Positions 34,061-46,984 of a stretch of DNA of 64,000 bases are shown here, in pieces. Location of the stretch: positions 7,693,619 through 7,757,618 of the forward strand of contig NC_088105.1 of NCBI RefSeq assembly GCF_036370855.1, given 5' to 3'. The number at the start of each line of letters is the position of its first letter. The first letter of the stretch is position 1. Under the pieces are notes generated by a model. It made no database searches. It worked only from the letters and a program-made list of their open reading frames with translations, and had not been told where the DNA came from. Source of the stretch: Dromaius novaehollandiae. Taxonomy: Eukaryota; Chordata; Aves; Casuariiformes; Dromaiidae. The position numbers and the translations under genes were made by a program.

Positions 34061-37000
34061 TCCCTGCTACTTGGCCCGCTCATTCTCTTACACAAGAACC
34101 CACCTCAACAGTCTGGGAAAACTTCTGGCTCGTTGTTACCAGATATGGAAGGGGAAAGGAAAAAAAGCCAGCACCTTTCTCAGTTTGCAAGGGGTCATCC
34201 AGCTTTTGAGGGACTGTGGTCCCTGAAAACTTTAATGTTACTTCATTAGCCGCAGGAGAGTTTTGCACTCCCCTAGAAGCATTCTGGCCATCTCTTCTCA
34301 GCTGTAGGCAGGATGTTTCCCAAAACTATCCCCGGGGAGGTATCCTTTCACAAGCTGCCTATGCCACTCTAGCTGCATTTGTATCTCTTTACAACAGTAA
34401 AGATCACTGCACATCTAGCAATATTGTAAAGTAGCAAACAGTTCTTGCTTCAACAAAATTCAAGAGAAACTTGGTGAAATTAACTGGATGTGAAAATACA
34501 GGGCACATTACCAGCAGCTAATAACGACAGATTATCTGAGCTTACATATGCAATGCAGCATTGTGACTACCGAGGAAGAGAAACAACTGGGAGTGTTCCC
34601 AAAAATTCACTAAATCCTTTTCATTCCAAAATGAGATAAATTTCTCATGCATATCTACATCACGAGCTCTGTAAACAGAAAGGACATATCTCTGCTTGCC
34701 ATGATCTTCAACATGCCTAGCATATTTTTTCTTCCTGTTTGCCTTAGTTCAATAACACATAAGACAAGAAACATTCAGGGCAAACACCAGGCGACTTAAC
34801 AGATTTTCTCTTTCCAATTTCCATCTGTGCTTTTCTTTCCTTTCAAGCTCATTCTGCAGTTAGAGTTTACTTTGCCCGAGGTTAGAGGCTATTTGAATAA
34901 TTTAGCTTAGTTTGATATGAAGATGGGCTCACAAGAATTTAGTGACATGGTGTTATTTTTTTTTCCTTTAATTGCTTCAGAGCTCCCGTTCAAGGGTGCT
35001 AGGTTGATAGTTCGAGGTGATAAAGTTGTCCCATTGATGCAGCAGGTCAGGCTGACACGCAGCCTTTCTCCACACTGATGCTGTAAGCACACCCACTCTG
35101 GGAGGAATGAACCAGCCAGGCATGGGCTTAATGGAAGAAAATAAGGAACGGAGACAGAGGGCAAAAAGAGGGACCTTCAGCCCCCTCCCAGCACCAAGAG
35201 GTTTCTGCCATCTTCTTCTAGCTGGCAATTTTGTCTGGAAGTCCCAGACAAGCAGTGATGGTGTACGCACACCTCAGCTGCCCTGAGCACGCGCAATAGG
35301 GCCTGCGTATGCAGGAGGCACCCTCACTCGTAACCAGGAACCTGCAGAGAGGAATACCTGAGCCGTACGCAGCACACCAGGAACTTCTCGATCACATATT
35401 ACAGCCACTAACTCTCCCCATTCACAGCAGGGCTGTACCCACCTCTAGAGCCACGCTCCCTCTCTCACCAAGAAGGTTGGGAAGGGTTGATGTCCAAAGG
35501 CCCCAGTACATCTCCCACGTGCTGTGAATACTAACAAGGATGCCAAATGTTAGTCTGCTGCCGGGGCAGAATCACCCCAGGAACTTCTCCACAGGTTTGC
35601 TGGTCTTTAGGTGCTGCTGACTTCAGCAAGTCTAACATAAAAAACAAGAGACTATCTTTGTAACAACCTCTTACCTACCCTCCTAGGAGGGACCTCCTCC
35701 CAGCTAGGTTCATGCATTTACATGAACAACTGTGTTGTTCTTTCAAAGCCCTCCAAATTTCATTTTCCGTTGCATTTCTCAAACTCAAGCTCCCACAGGG
35801 CAGTAGCTACACAGCGCAGGCAAGCAGAGCTGCTTATACGCCTAGCACCAGCTTGCTTACAAGCCTGACTGATTCCTCCCATGTTAGCAGAGACACTAGT
35901 GGTCAAACTATTCTTCTCTTTTCTCCCCTGTTCTCAAACTTCTGGAAAAATTCTATGAGCTTTTAAAATCTTCTTGAACAGTGATCAGAGACAGAAGGAA
36001 CTGAGGATTAAACTCTGTTATGAAAGACAGAAAGAGGAGGCGTATCTCTGGTTGGAGTGTAACAACAACACTGAGATGAACCCAGGAGCTCAGGGAGAGC
36101 AACACGTGCTACAGGGTTACGAGAGCTTTTCCGCTCCTAGGAGTACACCTGGAGTGCGATGAAAGGGTATCTCTTCACTACACTCAAGACCTGCAAGGAA
36201 CTTCAGGGCACTATCCAGGGTTTTTTTGTTTCGCTTTGTTTCCTCCCACATTTAGCAATAGTGATCTTTCTTCTAAACAGCAAATGTGTGGCATAGGAAA
36301 TTCTCCAGAAACCCAGCTTGTAGTCAGAGCTGGGACAGAAACTAGTGCTGTTTGCAGAGGCAAGGCAATCGTGTCAGTCCTAACCAAAGCTGAGCAGACC
36401 ATTTCATCTGCAAAACTTCAAACTTTAATGGCTCAAGGACAGAATGACTGTTTCTGAGTTTAGTTTTTAACTTTTGTATTAAAAATGAGAATACTGTCCT
36501 ATCAAAAGGCAGACCCTCAGCTTCTCTTTAACATAAACAGAGTTAAGTTCACCCTTGATAAAGCTGCACTTACATCACTGGGAGGAAACCAGAGGGAAAT
36601 CTGGCCTGCTCTCGCTCCAGTTCTCCCTCAAGTGAGAACATTAAGAGTTGGGAACGTAGTCTGTCAAAACATGGAAAGAGGCCAGTTATCAATCTTATCA
36701 GAAGTTCTGCTTCTTTCAGTCGCCAATACTAGAATGAGCAAAGCCCTGCTGCTCCCCCCCAGCCCCCATGCCCAGGGATGAACAATGGGGACTTGTTTAA
36801 TGCAATTAAACAAGTAAGAAATATCTTTCTAACTCCACCTACCAGGAAAGACAGCAGAATGCATAACTCTCTCCATTTCTTCCCAGCTAACTGCAAAGTA
36901 AGCTCAGGAATCATTTCCTGCCATGTAGAAAACAATATGCTGGTGGCACGTATGCCCGTGTGTGTTAGCGAGCTGCACGATGATCTATTGTTTTGCACAT

Positions 37001-40000
37001 CAACATGTTTGTGTACATAAATATTAATGAAATAAAGGCCAAACAGGAACTGAACTCTCTGGGAACTGCTCCTTCATGGCATACCCAGGCAACCAGGGAA
37101 TGAAACATTCAGCAACTGTGCAAAAACTACTGAAAAACAAACACCACTATCTTTTATTGTGTCTATCTTTTGCATAAAATAACCCTGAGAAACTAAACAA
37201 GTGCATTTCTGCTGCTGTCAAGTGTTTTTTCATTGTTGTTGTTTTTGTTTTGGGGTTTTGTTTGTTTTTAGCTTTAACTTAAAGAACAATCCAGAAAGTT
37301 ATTCTCCTCGAGAAAGATATAAATGAAGTTTGCCTTTGAGTATTCCAGGAAATCTGAAAAAAAAATACAAGCATTTTTTCTCGTTTGAACTGGTGAATTT
37401 CTCTGGTACAAGTCAGAAAATACTTGGTAATATTATACAAAAAGATTATGTGTTTTGTATTGCAGAAGAAACTTGGTCTGTTCATGATTTTCTTAAGCAG
37501 AACCAACAATATATGAGCATGGAATATTTACAGGGGAAAACGTATTTCTTCTGCTGTGCAATGGAACAGATCAGAGTGCCGTGCTATTTTAAGGCCATAT
37601 GAAGTTGTATATAATTTGCATTGGAGAATGGTTGGAAATCCAAAATCACTGCACTTTATGTACTACAGGCCAGTCTCGCCAAACTCTTCTACTTTGCCCT
37701 CATGTCTTTTACTTGTGTTTCCCATCTCCACCCTATCTCTGTGCTAAAATAGAGGTATGCCTGCTGCGTGCATAGACGTACCTGATGTGTCGTTAGGCAG
37801 CATCAGTGTGAATGGCGGAGAAACAACAGCGGCATGTGTATTAGCCCTAGATGTCCAAGTCTTTCCCTGGCACTAGATACTTCCTTAAACATGTTCTGCT
37901 CTAAAGGCAGCACCTATATTAAACAAACAGATGTTATTTAGAAGTGACTCCATTTCCCATACCTCAAGCAGAAAAAAAAAGCTTTCTAGGGGATTGAAAT
38001 AAATCATTTATCAAAAACACTTTATAAAGGGGAAGTGGGTTGTGTGGTTGTTCTGTTTTTAAAGGATCCTCAAAATGACCACCGGAGCACCAAGGCACTG
38101 ATTCTGAGAGAATGGCCACTCGCTGAATGTGAGGCTCTTAGCGAGGTATCTGGAAGAAGGCATTTTTTAAAATCTTTTTTTAGTTCTTGCTGCGAATGGA
38201 AATTTTGTAGCTATGACAACACTGTACCATCTGTATAACAGAATTCTGCTATACTCTCCATTTGGTAAGTGAAGGATTACTTCATCAGATCTTCAGGTGT
38301 GGCTTACCTTTTAAAATTCACGGGGGGGAAAAGTGCTTACCCCGTGTCATTTAAACAGAAGGACACAACAAGGTGGAATAGCTGACTACCTCCTAGCCTA
38401 AACTGGCAGACCATTAACATACGCTGAGGTTTTTAGGATACAGCTAAATGGTTGAAAACGAGCCATTACTTCATCTTTTGTTGCAGCATTATAGCCCTTG
38501 TCCTGTCTGAACCTCCTGCGGGAGACACCCATGCCTGCCAAGAGCTTCATACAAAGTTGTGGTTTCAAAGATCTGATAGGCAACACTAAAGTAACAGTAA
38601 AGCAGATGCAGAAAAATGCTCTGCTTTAGATTTTATGTTATTAACTGTTTTGTATGAAGTACAGAAACCTGAACTAAGCCTCTGTCACCTTTTCTATTCC
38701 CATTTAATGCTTGGAAGATCAGGCTAATAGTTATACAAAGATTCATTAGTGAATTTTACAAGTGGATGAAAGCACCCAGAACAGGGACAGGAGCTTCTCA
38801 TGCTTTGAAAAGAAAGTAAGCATTGGGGTGTGGGGGGAGAGGAGGAGAGAGAAAAAGAGAGGAGAGAGAGAAGCAAAGTTTCAAAGGGAGGAAATTCAGC
38901 AACATTTTGTGTCGCTTCTCTGGAATTAAAATTCATTTTTATGTTTCTCACAGAAAAAATGAGGTGGGATCTACTCTAAGCAGCAGGAAGGCTTAAATCT
39001 GTCCTGTATTTGACCATAGTCCATCTCTAGCAGGAGGGGAAAGGAGTGAATGTCTGAGAGAGAAAGACAAATACATCAAGAGAAGATGAACAAAAGCGCC
39101 TCCGAAAACAGCAGAGATTACTCACATCACTGAGTTGACACCAGCACCTCCTGGGGTTTAGACGCAAACCAGAATCAATGAGTAGGATCCTTTAGGGACA
39201 GATAACAGTGGGACTGGTCAAAAACAAGGACAGATGACAAAGCAGAGTCCATCTGGAAGCCTTGAGGACTTTCCCAGTCATCTGCTTCAAGACCTTCCAT
39301 CCAAACTAACCTGAAAATTTGAATCTAAGTGAACTTCAAAATTCAACAGGTTGACTGTACCTCAAAGGCACAGGTTTAGAAAGCAATACATTTCTATTAG
39401 CCATGCTACTTCGAGATGTAATCCCATCAGATGATAAACACTTTCCAGCTTCTATCCCAATTTTTACCCCAAATTATTGGAAATATTTTTCATTCGGGTA
39501 CAACGTCATAAATATCTTTTTTAACAAGAAAAAAAGTTTAATTTTAATCCTTAAACGCAAATTAAACAAATCTTTGTAACAGCCTGCCCCAAAATGCTTT
39601 TTTTTCCCCAAAGAGTACAACTTCCATGTAGGGAAAGCTCCCTCCAACTGCTGCATTTTGTGAAATGAAGGAGGTGGGGGAGAGGCACAAAAGAAAACAT
39701 TGTTTGACCTGTTACCACCTTTCAATAAAGCTTTCTAATATAAAAATCCTGGTGGCTAAAGACATGCCCTCTACTGTTCTCTGGTGCAGGCCCTGAGGAG
39801 TCACAGGACTAAGAACATAAATGATCTAGAACTGTTTCTAAGGCAGACTAAGAACTCCCTTCATGAACAAATGCTTCAGCCGAGTTAGATTGCTTCTGCA
39901 ATTTTTTCTGATAGAAGGAATCCTATCAGCTTTATGGGACAGAGCAGTTGCAATGCTATTTAAAAATAATGTCCAGGTACCACAAAGTTGGCTTCTCTGG

Positions 40001-41330
40001 TTTTCTCTTTGAAAAACAATCAAAATTTGCCCTCGGCTTAGGAGAATGGAATGAGCAGACCTCCTTTCTCTTGACTACCTCTTTCTGTTTCCTCCAAATG
40101 CATATTGCTAGCATTTTACATATTTGCTCACATTCCTGTCATTCAGTGAAGCAACTACCTCATTTCCTTTAAACTCATTTCTTGATTTAAAAAAGGAAGC
40201 AAAAAGCAGGCATGCTTAGCATGAATTAGCAGTGGTTTATATGTATTAAAATGTTTAATTTATCACATATGCATTCATGACAAACTCTTATATTTATTTT
40301 ATTATCTCTCAGTTGCTTGCACCTTGCCCTCTCCCCTAGCACCCCTTCTTCACTCTGCTTGACATACTAAAGCTGAAAAGATGCATTTGTACCAATGATT
40401 TTACAATTAAGGCAGTGATAAGAGAAGCAGAGCCTCTCCCACCCCTGGCCTTGAACAATTTGCTTCAGTGTCAGAGCTAAGGAGATAAACTCTGTTTACA
40501 TTCCTGTTCCCTGGAGAGATCATGAGATTATTTAGATGATGTCTGGACTGTGCTTTGAACATTTAAAAGAGCCACATAATGCTAAGCATTGTGATGAATA
40601 GTCTCCCCTTTCTTTTTAATACCCTTATTCCAAATACATACAGGCAGCCAAAATACAGGGTTGAGTATGCCAGCAATTCTGGTGTAAATCCCTGGCATCG
40701 CACATCAATATGCTCTTTCATGTGAAATTAAAACCTCCTTTTCAAGCATTAGTGGAAACAAAAGACGGGCACTTGAACAATCAAGGAAAAAAACAGAGAA
40801 AACAGGAAGAGAGGTGATCAGAGCAAACTGGACTGAGCTAATGTGTCTGCTCAACTCTAACCAAAGGGCAGCTGAAGAAAAATGTTTTCTGCTCATCTGC
40901 TGTTGTGTTAGCCACAAAATATCCCATGAGGCTTACCAGCAGCTCCTGACCGATCACACCCCAGCTCTGATGTCCATTATTCATTGCATGCAGTTGCTGT
41001 GGGACATCTTCCACGTTGGGTTCTTAAAATCCAGTGTTAAAAATTCTGTGCCTGCCCCGATCTAGCTCTCCTGATGCGACTTTGGAGAAACTGCCCATTT
41101 TCTGTATTCCTCACACACAAAAAGGGAGAAAATACAATTGCAATACTGTCAGTGTTGAGGGTAAACACTTTGAAATTTAAAACTAAATTATATTATAGAA
41201 ACATTATATACTTCAGCCATAAACATTCATTTAAGAGAGAGCATGCCATTCATTCTTAAATTCCAATACTAAAATGAGATACTCGAGTTGCTAATGGTTT
41301 TTAATGAAATGTTGTGCTGAATTCGACACT
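34061..41330. other. Intergenic, no recognised gene
   Basis: About 7 kb with no supported exon. Contents: a T/G-rich low-complexity stretch at 37.22-37.27 kb (GTTGTTGTTTTTG type), a GA-rich tract at 38832-38876, and otherwise unique-looking sequence. Open frames here are short and unlike any family I recognise. Confidence 0.55.
38832..38876 (+). repeat. GA-rich simple repeat
   Basis: Imperfect GA/GAGAGA and GGA units about 45 bp long, preceded by a G run. Simple low-complexity sequence. Confidence 0.8.
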
Positions 41331-41344
41331 CATGCACGTGCATG
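41331..41344. promoter_or_regulatory. 14-bp perfect palindrome with central E-box
   Basis: CATGCACGTGCATG is perfectly self-complementary and centres on CACGTG, the E-box bound by bHLH factors such as USF, MYC/MAX or CLOCK/BMAL1. It is distal to any gene seen here, so a regulatory role is only a possibility. Confidence 0.4.
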
Positions 41345-44015
41345 ACTTGAGTTTATCACCGTTCCCAGTCACAACTGGTTGGTTTATCTGGTATGAAGGC
41401 TAGATTCCTGATAACATTTTTTACTTGGTTTAACAATCCGCTCTTTTTGCAAACTCAGTAAAGTGTTGATAGTCCTCAGCTACAGTATAGCTCTATAGTT
41501 CCTCTTGTATACCCAGAAGGAAAGGCGCAGAAAATACGCTCTGCGAGGGACCTCCCTGTTTGTCAATCCAGGCTCCTTCTGTCACAAATAGTATTTCTGT
41601 ATTACCACTATATAATCCCTTTCATAAGGCATCAAGTTCCCTCTTCAAACCTCACTCCTTCTACTAACAATTCTTCTAAGGACCTGTTCAGAAACCTCCA
41701 CCCAATTTCCAGCTTATGCTCAGACATTCATGTCTGTATCCCCCTGCTCTCTTTGTAGATGGGAAGGATCCCACCTCCTCCCTGGGAAAGAACCAGTGGA
41801 CTGCTCAGCTCACTGTCACAGGCAGAGCCACGAAGGAAACCCAGAAGCCCTAGAGACAGATAAAACCCTGGTCACAGCTTCACTGCATGGGCACCCGGGC
41901 TCTGCTGGTGTCACAGGCCACAGAAGAAACAGGCGCCGAGCGGGTGCATCCGTCACCCAGCCCGAGTCTGTTTCATCAGTACTGAATCTACAAAACCCCT
42001 GAAGTATTTTTCTCCCTTCTCTGCCAGGGTTGCAGCACTGGTGGGGTTGGCATGAAGAAATTGCTACCGCTGCTGCCTAGGCTTTGGAAGTCAAAGCTGC
42101 CGGCCAGACAAGGCTGCCGACGCTCTGGCCCTTGGAAAGGCAGACCTTCGCCAGGACAACGACCTACCGCTGGGCATGTCTGCAACATCAATTAGGCGCT
42201 CAAAATAGTATGACATGTCCTGGCTGCATCTCGGTAACCTCCTGCCTGCTCAGTCTCTTGTGACTAAAGGTGGAAAAAAGATGAATATAGTCAGGGACAA
42301 ATAGCTATAAACCTATGTGGCTGGGGGTGGGGGAAGGCAATTTCCCACATGCTTGAAGAAAATAATCCTGAGGGATTAAAAAAATTTCACAACTTTTTTC
42401 TTCATAAACGCCACAATAAAAACAGACCATATTAAGCAGAAATGAGCCTACCAGAACTTATGAATAACTCGCATTCTTCCCCTGGAGCCCGGCCAGTTCC
42501 CCTTGGAAAGAATTCCTGTTTACTTTGTAGTGAATGTGAGAGACACGCAGTCTGCCAGGAGCTGTTGCGACAGTAAAAACACAGCTAGAGGCTGTCACAA
42601 ATGGAGAAATCACAAGGAAAGTTAATTTGTTAACTTCAAGGACAAAGATCAAAATAATACACTTGATAAAAAGTTATTTACTTTATCAAATAGCGTACTT
42701 AAGTTTACTTTATGTGAAATTTATTTTAGTCCAAAGGCAAATTTCAGATACTTTTTTCAACAGTAATTTGTTTTTCAAATTTGATTAGATGCACAAAGAA
42801 AACTTCTTTCATTACCAAAGCTATCATTTTCCATTTGGCTCAGATGAATTTTTTCACCTACATTTTTCTTCCACAAAGCCTGAGCCAGGATGGCTGCTTT
42901 AGGGTTCACATGTTAGTGTCCTTGCTCAAGGCACTTCCTACAGTCTGAACAATTTTGGAGATTTTTAGACATGCTCCCTCTTCTGGCTCTTTAGCAGTTT
43001 AATCCTAAAGTGAGTCCTACATAATTTAAATCCCAAAGTGTAGGCCAGTAATTTTAGAAATTCCAGAAAACACATTTTTAGTACCCACAAACTTTCCTCT
43101 TCTCCCACAAACCAATCAAGGGCTCATGAGGTCTGGTGCCTCACATCAGTCCTGTGCACACCAGCTGCCATAACTTCTTTCTGTCTCTCTGATATTTTTT
43201 CCTCGTGTCTATCCCATTCCTCTAAAGCCCATGTGCTACTAGTCTTTGTTGTTTTGCTTTTACACTTAAGACTAAGAACATGTTTCAGTGCTTTCCAGAA
43301 CCAGACTCCAAGAGCTGGTGACCTGATAACCCTGCAATGGTAGTAAAAACAGGAGACAAATGTGCTGCAAGTGTCTCTTTGAGGTGATATCTGGCCTTGT
43401 TAGAAACAGGAAATACCACAAGTCTTACGTAAAGCATTTCTAACCGAATTTTGCAGACCCAAGGGGCTAGGATGGATCAAATACAGTTCAGATAAACATC
43501 CAGACTTTCTCCTGATTACCCAAACTCTTAGAGAATGTGCAGTTTTTGAGGTTCACTCATCAGTGTTACCTTGAGTACATCCTGGAAGCAGCCTGCGCCC
43601 TGAGCAGAGTAGTGATAAGGCTATGTTTTTCCAAAGCCAAATGCAAAACCATTAGTTGGATCACACTGGTAGGAAGTTATGAAACATGCTGCAGAGATTG
43701 GCAAGTGGCTCAGGAGAAATAAATCGGAGTTTATAAATATCTTCAAAGAAAGAACATCAGTAATTATTCACAGTCTCAGAAAATGCTGTATCTTTAAGCC
43801 AAGAAACATTTGGAGCACCTGCTTGTAAAAAATTCTTAGCAAATGGGAAAAATTTAGCTGTAAAATTTCTCTTGCTCTCCCCCCAAAAAAGAGGTGGTTG
43901 ATGACTTACATCTAGAAAATAGGCTAGAATACCACCAAATGTGGGACTAAACAATGCTGGTCCTGATTCGATCCAGCTAGGACAAAAGTAGCTCTTATTA
44001 AAGCTACTTTATCCA
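41345..44015. other. Intergenic, moderately GC-rich patch at 41.74-42.19 kb
   Basis: A 450-bp patch with more G+C than its surroundings carries overlapping open frames on both strands (41730-42002 plus, 41988-42191 minus), neither recognisable. It could be an orphan CpG-poor regulatory block or a lncRNA exon. The rest is AT-rich with no element called. Confidence 0.45.
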
Positions 44016-44018
44016 TCA

Positions 44019-44276
44019 AAAGCTTGTGTAAACAGGGACGTTCACAAAAATTAATCCAAATTAACTTTTAGAACAGATTAATAAAATCTCTATTCAGAAG
44101 TCAGATAACCTTATTTTGACTTTGGAAATGAATCCAGCTATATCAAATTAAGGCCACTTTCATTCTGACTATGATTAACTATGCAGAGGCTTAATGCAGT
44201 TTGGCTAATCCATGTTAAATTCACATTTTCAGTTAATTCAGATTATTGTTCGAGTGTCTCTGCAAAGGCAAGTCCT
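44019..44276. mobile_element. Degenerate non-autonomous DNA transposon (terminal inverted repeats)
   Basis: The left end reads AGCTTGTGTAAACAGGGACG, then a TTCACAAAAATTAATCC block and AAATTAACT. The right end, read as its reverse complement, gives ACTTGCCTTTGCAGAGACAC, then a TCGAACAATAATCTG block and AATTAACT. The two ends align over about 45 bp with scattered mismatches, and the interior is about 170 bp with no coding capacity. This is the shape of an old MITE, probably hAT-like from its CTTGT-TACACAGG-type ends. No convincing target-site duplication remains. Confidence 0.5.
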
Positions 44277-46375
44277 AAATCTCATCAACATTAATTGGCC
44301 GAAGGAAGGGAGGCCTTGCATTCCAGTGGTATTTCTCCATCTGTTTTATAACTTCTAAACTTTGGAATCCGTTCAACATAGCACGCTAAAGCGGCAAAGA
44401 AACAGTTGGACAATGTTCAATGGACAAAAATCTGTTGTTTTCGGTAAGCTTACTCAAAATAATGAAAAGGGAAGGTATTTGCAGATCTGGTTGGTACACA
44501 TATCATACCTTTGCAGACAGCATGGGGTTTCAGGGGAGACTGGTGAGTCGGGAGTACACAGAAATGAACAGTTCTTACCTGTAACAAGAGGGTAAAGAAA
44601 ATTCTGTCTCCCACTCCTTGCATAACTTCTTACTGAAGAAAAGTGTGAATTTCCTTTCTGTCTCAACAACTGATTTACACAGATTTATTTTATCTTTAGA
44701 GGGCAAAAGTCTAGACACTCATATGAACTCAAGTCTTCCTTTAGATCTTAGATTAATTCTATTAGCAAGGGATTCACACGTTCTGAGACCCTTCTGTTCT
44801 CTTCCAGCCTATCAGTAGTAGCATTCATATTATTCCACATATTTCATCGACTTCAGATACTGTTAGATACTGTTTACAGGCCCAAATTATCAAATTTGAA
44901 GTAAAATTGCTCAACTCAGAAGCACCTCCCGCTGGCTAACGCTTTTAATGAGCTAAAGCAATCAGCAGTTCCAATGCATCAAAACGTCAAGTATAGCATG
45001 TGTGACCAAACCTTTGTCTCTTCCCCCCCACCCCCCAATTACATTAGTTGGTCTGATAGGTGATACTGAATCTATCTTTACACCGTTTGCTTGTCCACAC
45101 AGGCATGACAGCCCTACCACTAAATCATGAGCACACATAGCTATTGCAGAAAAAAGGTGATACTCCCCATTTGTTTTGCTCTGCTCTCTTCCATGTTGGA
45201 CTCTCACAGTGCCATCCAAAACACACAAGCTATCCATCACAATACGTTCGTTACCTGCTGCATCTCCCAGATCAGTGACCCCTCTTAAACAACCGTAATG
45301 CCTGGTTATGCTCCTTTCTAGCACCTCTTTAGAAAGAAACAGCATTTATAATTCTCGTAAGTCGAGATTTTATATGCTAGCCCTGCTGGATTTAATACTT
45401 TCTTGAGATGATTGAAACAACACACTATTTATAGAACAATCCTTACAAGGTTTTAACAGGCTCTCATGCAAAGCCATTGTTTTGCTTTCTTATTTGTTAT
45501 TCCTGTGGAACTATAACCCCCTGCTCTAAATTATCCACTCACATCTATTCATATGCAGCAATGAATTTCAAGACACCACAGATTGGCTGTCAGTGCCAAA
45601 CAATTTAAGGACATTTATTGCCATTTGGAATATTTTTATTTCAAAGGAAAGGATTAGTGAAGATTATGGAAATGATCCTGAATCTCTGCATTTCCACAAG
45701 CCTGTTTCACCCCCCGATATCAAACCAAGTTGTTAAACTATGTATTAGCTGTACTGTAGAACAGACATCTTTAGTGCAATGCAGCATGGGCAATACCATC
45801 TTCCAGATGTACGTATTCCTTCCGATGAAAAACTTCTGGAGCACCACCCCAATAGCCTGGGGCACTCGGGCCCTCTATACTGGAATGTTGTAGCACAATT
45901 TGAGGTAGTACAAGGTTCCCCAGCCTTTCCCCAAACTCAGTAAATCTACACCAGCTGCAACATGCAGAGCAACTACTAGCACTAAACCTGCACCAGCTGA
46001 AGAAAACATTTGCTTGCATAGGCTTTACTCACTCCTGACCCCTCTCTCCTGAGCTGAAGACCCACCATGAATCCACTAGGTTAACAACTTTACATAACCA
46101 TGGAGATGGTAAAGAATAAACACACCAAAAATAAGATAAATGTGCTTTGATAATGCATCTTAACACATGAAATAAACAATGACAATTTAACTTCTCAGGT
46201 CAGCAATGATAACATCTACAACATGCAAATTTCCTATCTGATTTCAACTCCTAAGAGTACCTTGAAGTTTTGTGCCACATTACCAAAACTTTCATTTAAA
46301 GACATGAAGTCTGTGTCACGTTCCAACTGTTTGCAGAGTCTTGTCACGCTTGAGAGTGGGCAAATGGTGACACAA
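44277..46375. other. Intergenic, contains an unmatched 127-codon minus-strand ORF
   Basis: No recognised gene. The longest open frame outside the CpG island lies here (44962-45345, minus). It has no domain that I recognise, no long hydrophobic segment and no clear flanking splice sites. A C-rich tract at 45023-45036 interrupts it as a Gly/Trp-rich segment, which argues against real coding sequence. Confidence 0.45.
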
Positions 46376-46379
46376 GTCA

Positions 46380-46508
46380 CCTGGAGAAGTCATGGAGTCT
46401 CCATGCTTGGAGATATTCTGAACTGAACCTTATCCAAGCTAGCCTTGCTTTGAGTAGGCACTTAGACCCCATGACCTCCAGAGATCCCTTCCAATACCTC
46501 ATATTCAT
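46380..46508 (+). repeat. CR1 LINE 3'-end fragment, sense (left half of tail-to-tail pair)
   Basis: CR1 3'UTR words occur in order: GGAGTCTCCATGCTTGGAGATATTC, a degraded CTTATCCAAGCTAGCC, TGCTTTGAGTAGG, then GACCTCCAGAGATCCCTTCCAA and a tail ATTCATAGG. It is severely 5' truncated. Confidence 0.8.
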
Positions 46509-46980
46509 AGGATTGTTGGATAATTCAAATTGGAAGGGACCTCAGGATGTCTCTAGTCCAAGCAGAGGTCTTTCCCACAGAGCTGCTCCCCACCAAGCAG
46601 TGTCCAGCCTGTATGGTTGTCAGGGCTCTTCCTTCCCAGGGACAGGGCTTTGCATATTTTCTCACCAAATTTCTAAAGTGCATCTGGGCCCAGTCCTTCA
46701 GCCTGCCTATGTCCCTCTGGGTGATAGTCCTGCCCTCAAGCTATTGCCTGGTCCCCACAGTTTGCTGTCATCTTCAAACTTGATGCAGCTATGCTCCATT
46801 GCCTTCTCCAGGTCATTGAAAACAACATTGAACAGGACAGATGCCAGGACAGACCCCCGTGGTACTCCACTTGTTACCGGCCTCCAGGTAGTGTATCAGC
46901 CTCTAACCACTACCCTCTGCGCCTGATCATCCTACCAGCTTTTTACTGATCTGGTCATCCATCCATCCAGACTGTAATTC
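46509..46980 (-). repeat. CR1 LINE, antisense, internally deleted (right half of pair)
   Basis: Read on the minus strand, the 3' end (46509-46570) has GGTCCCTTCCAATTTGAATT and a degraded ATTCTATGA tail. From about 46590 rightward the minus strand encodes CR1 reverse transcriptase. Segments resembling NKGKCKVLHLGRNNP and RDLDRLE-WA lie at about 46.60-46.71 kb. An FEDDSKL stretch (family FADDTKL) lies near 46.78 kb. The antisense words GACAGACCCCCGTGG and ACCACTACCCTCTG lie at 46.85-46.92 kb. The ORF region between the LHLG block and the 3'UTR is missing, so the element is internally deleted as well as 5' truncated. Confidence 0.85.
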
Positions 46981-46984
46981 CTGC

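Noticed and set aside
46450-46926. 158-codon plus-strand open frame
   Set aside because: It is an antisense reading of the CR1 reverse-transcriptase fragment and its 3' tail, not a gene.
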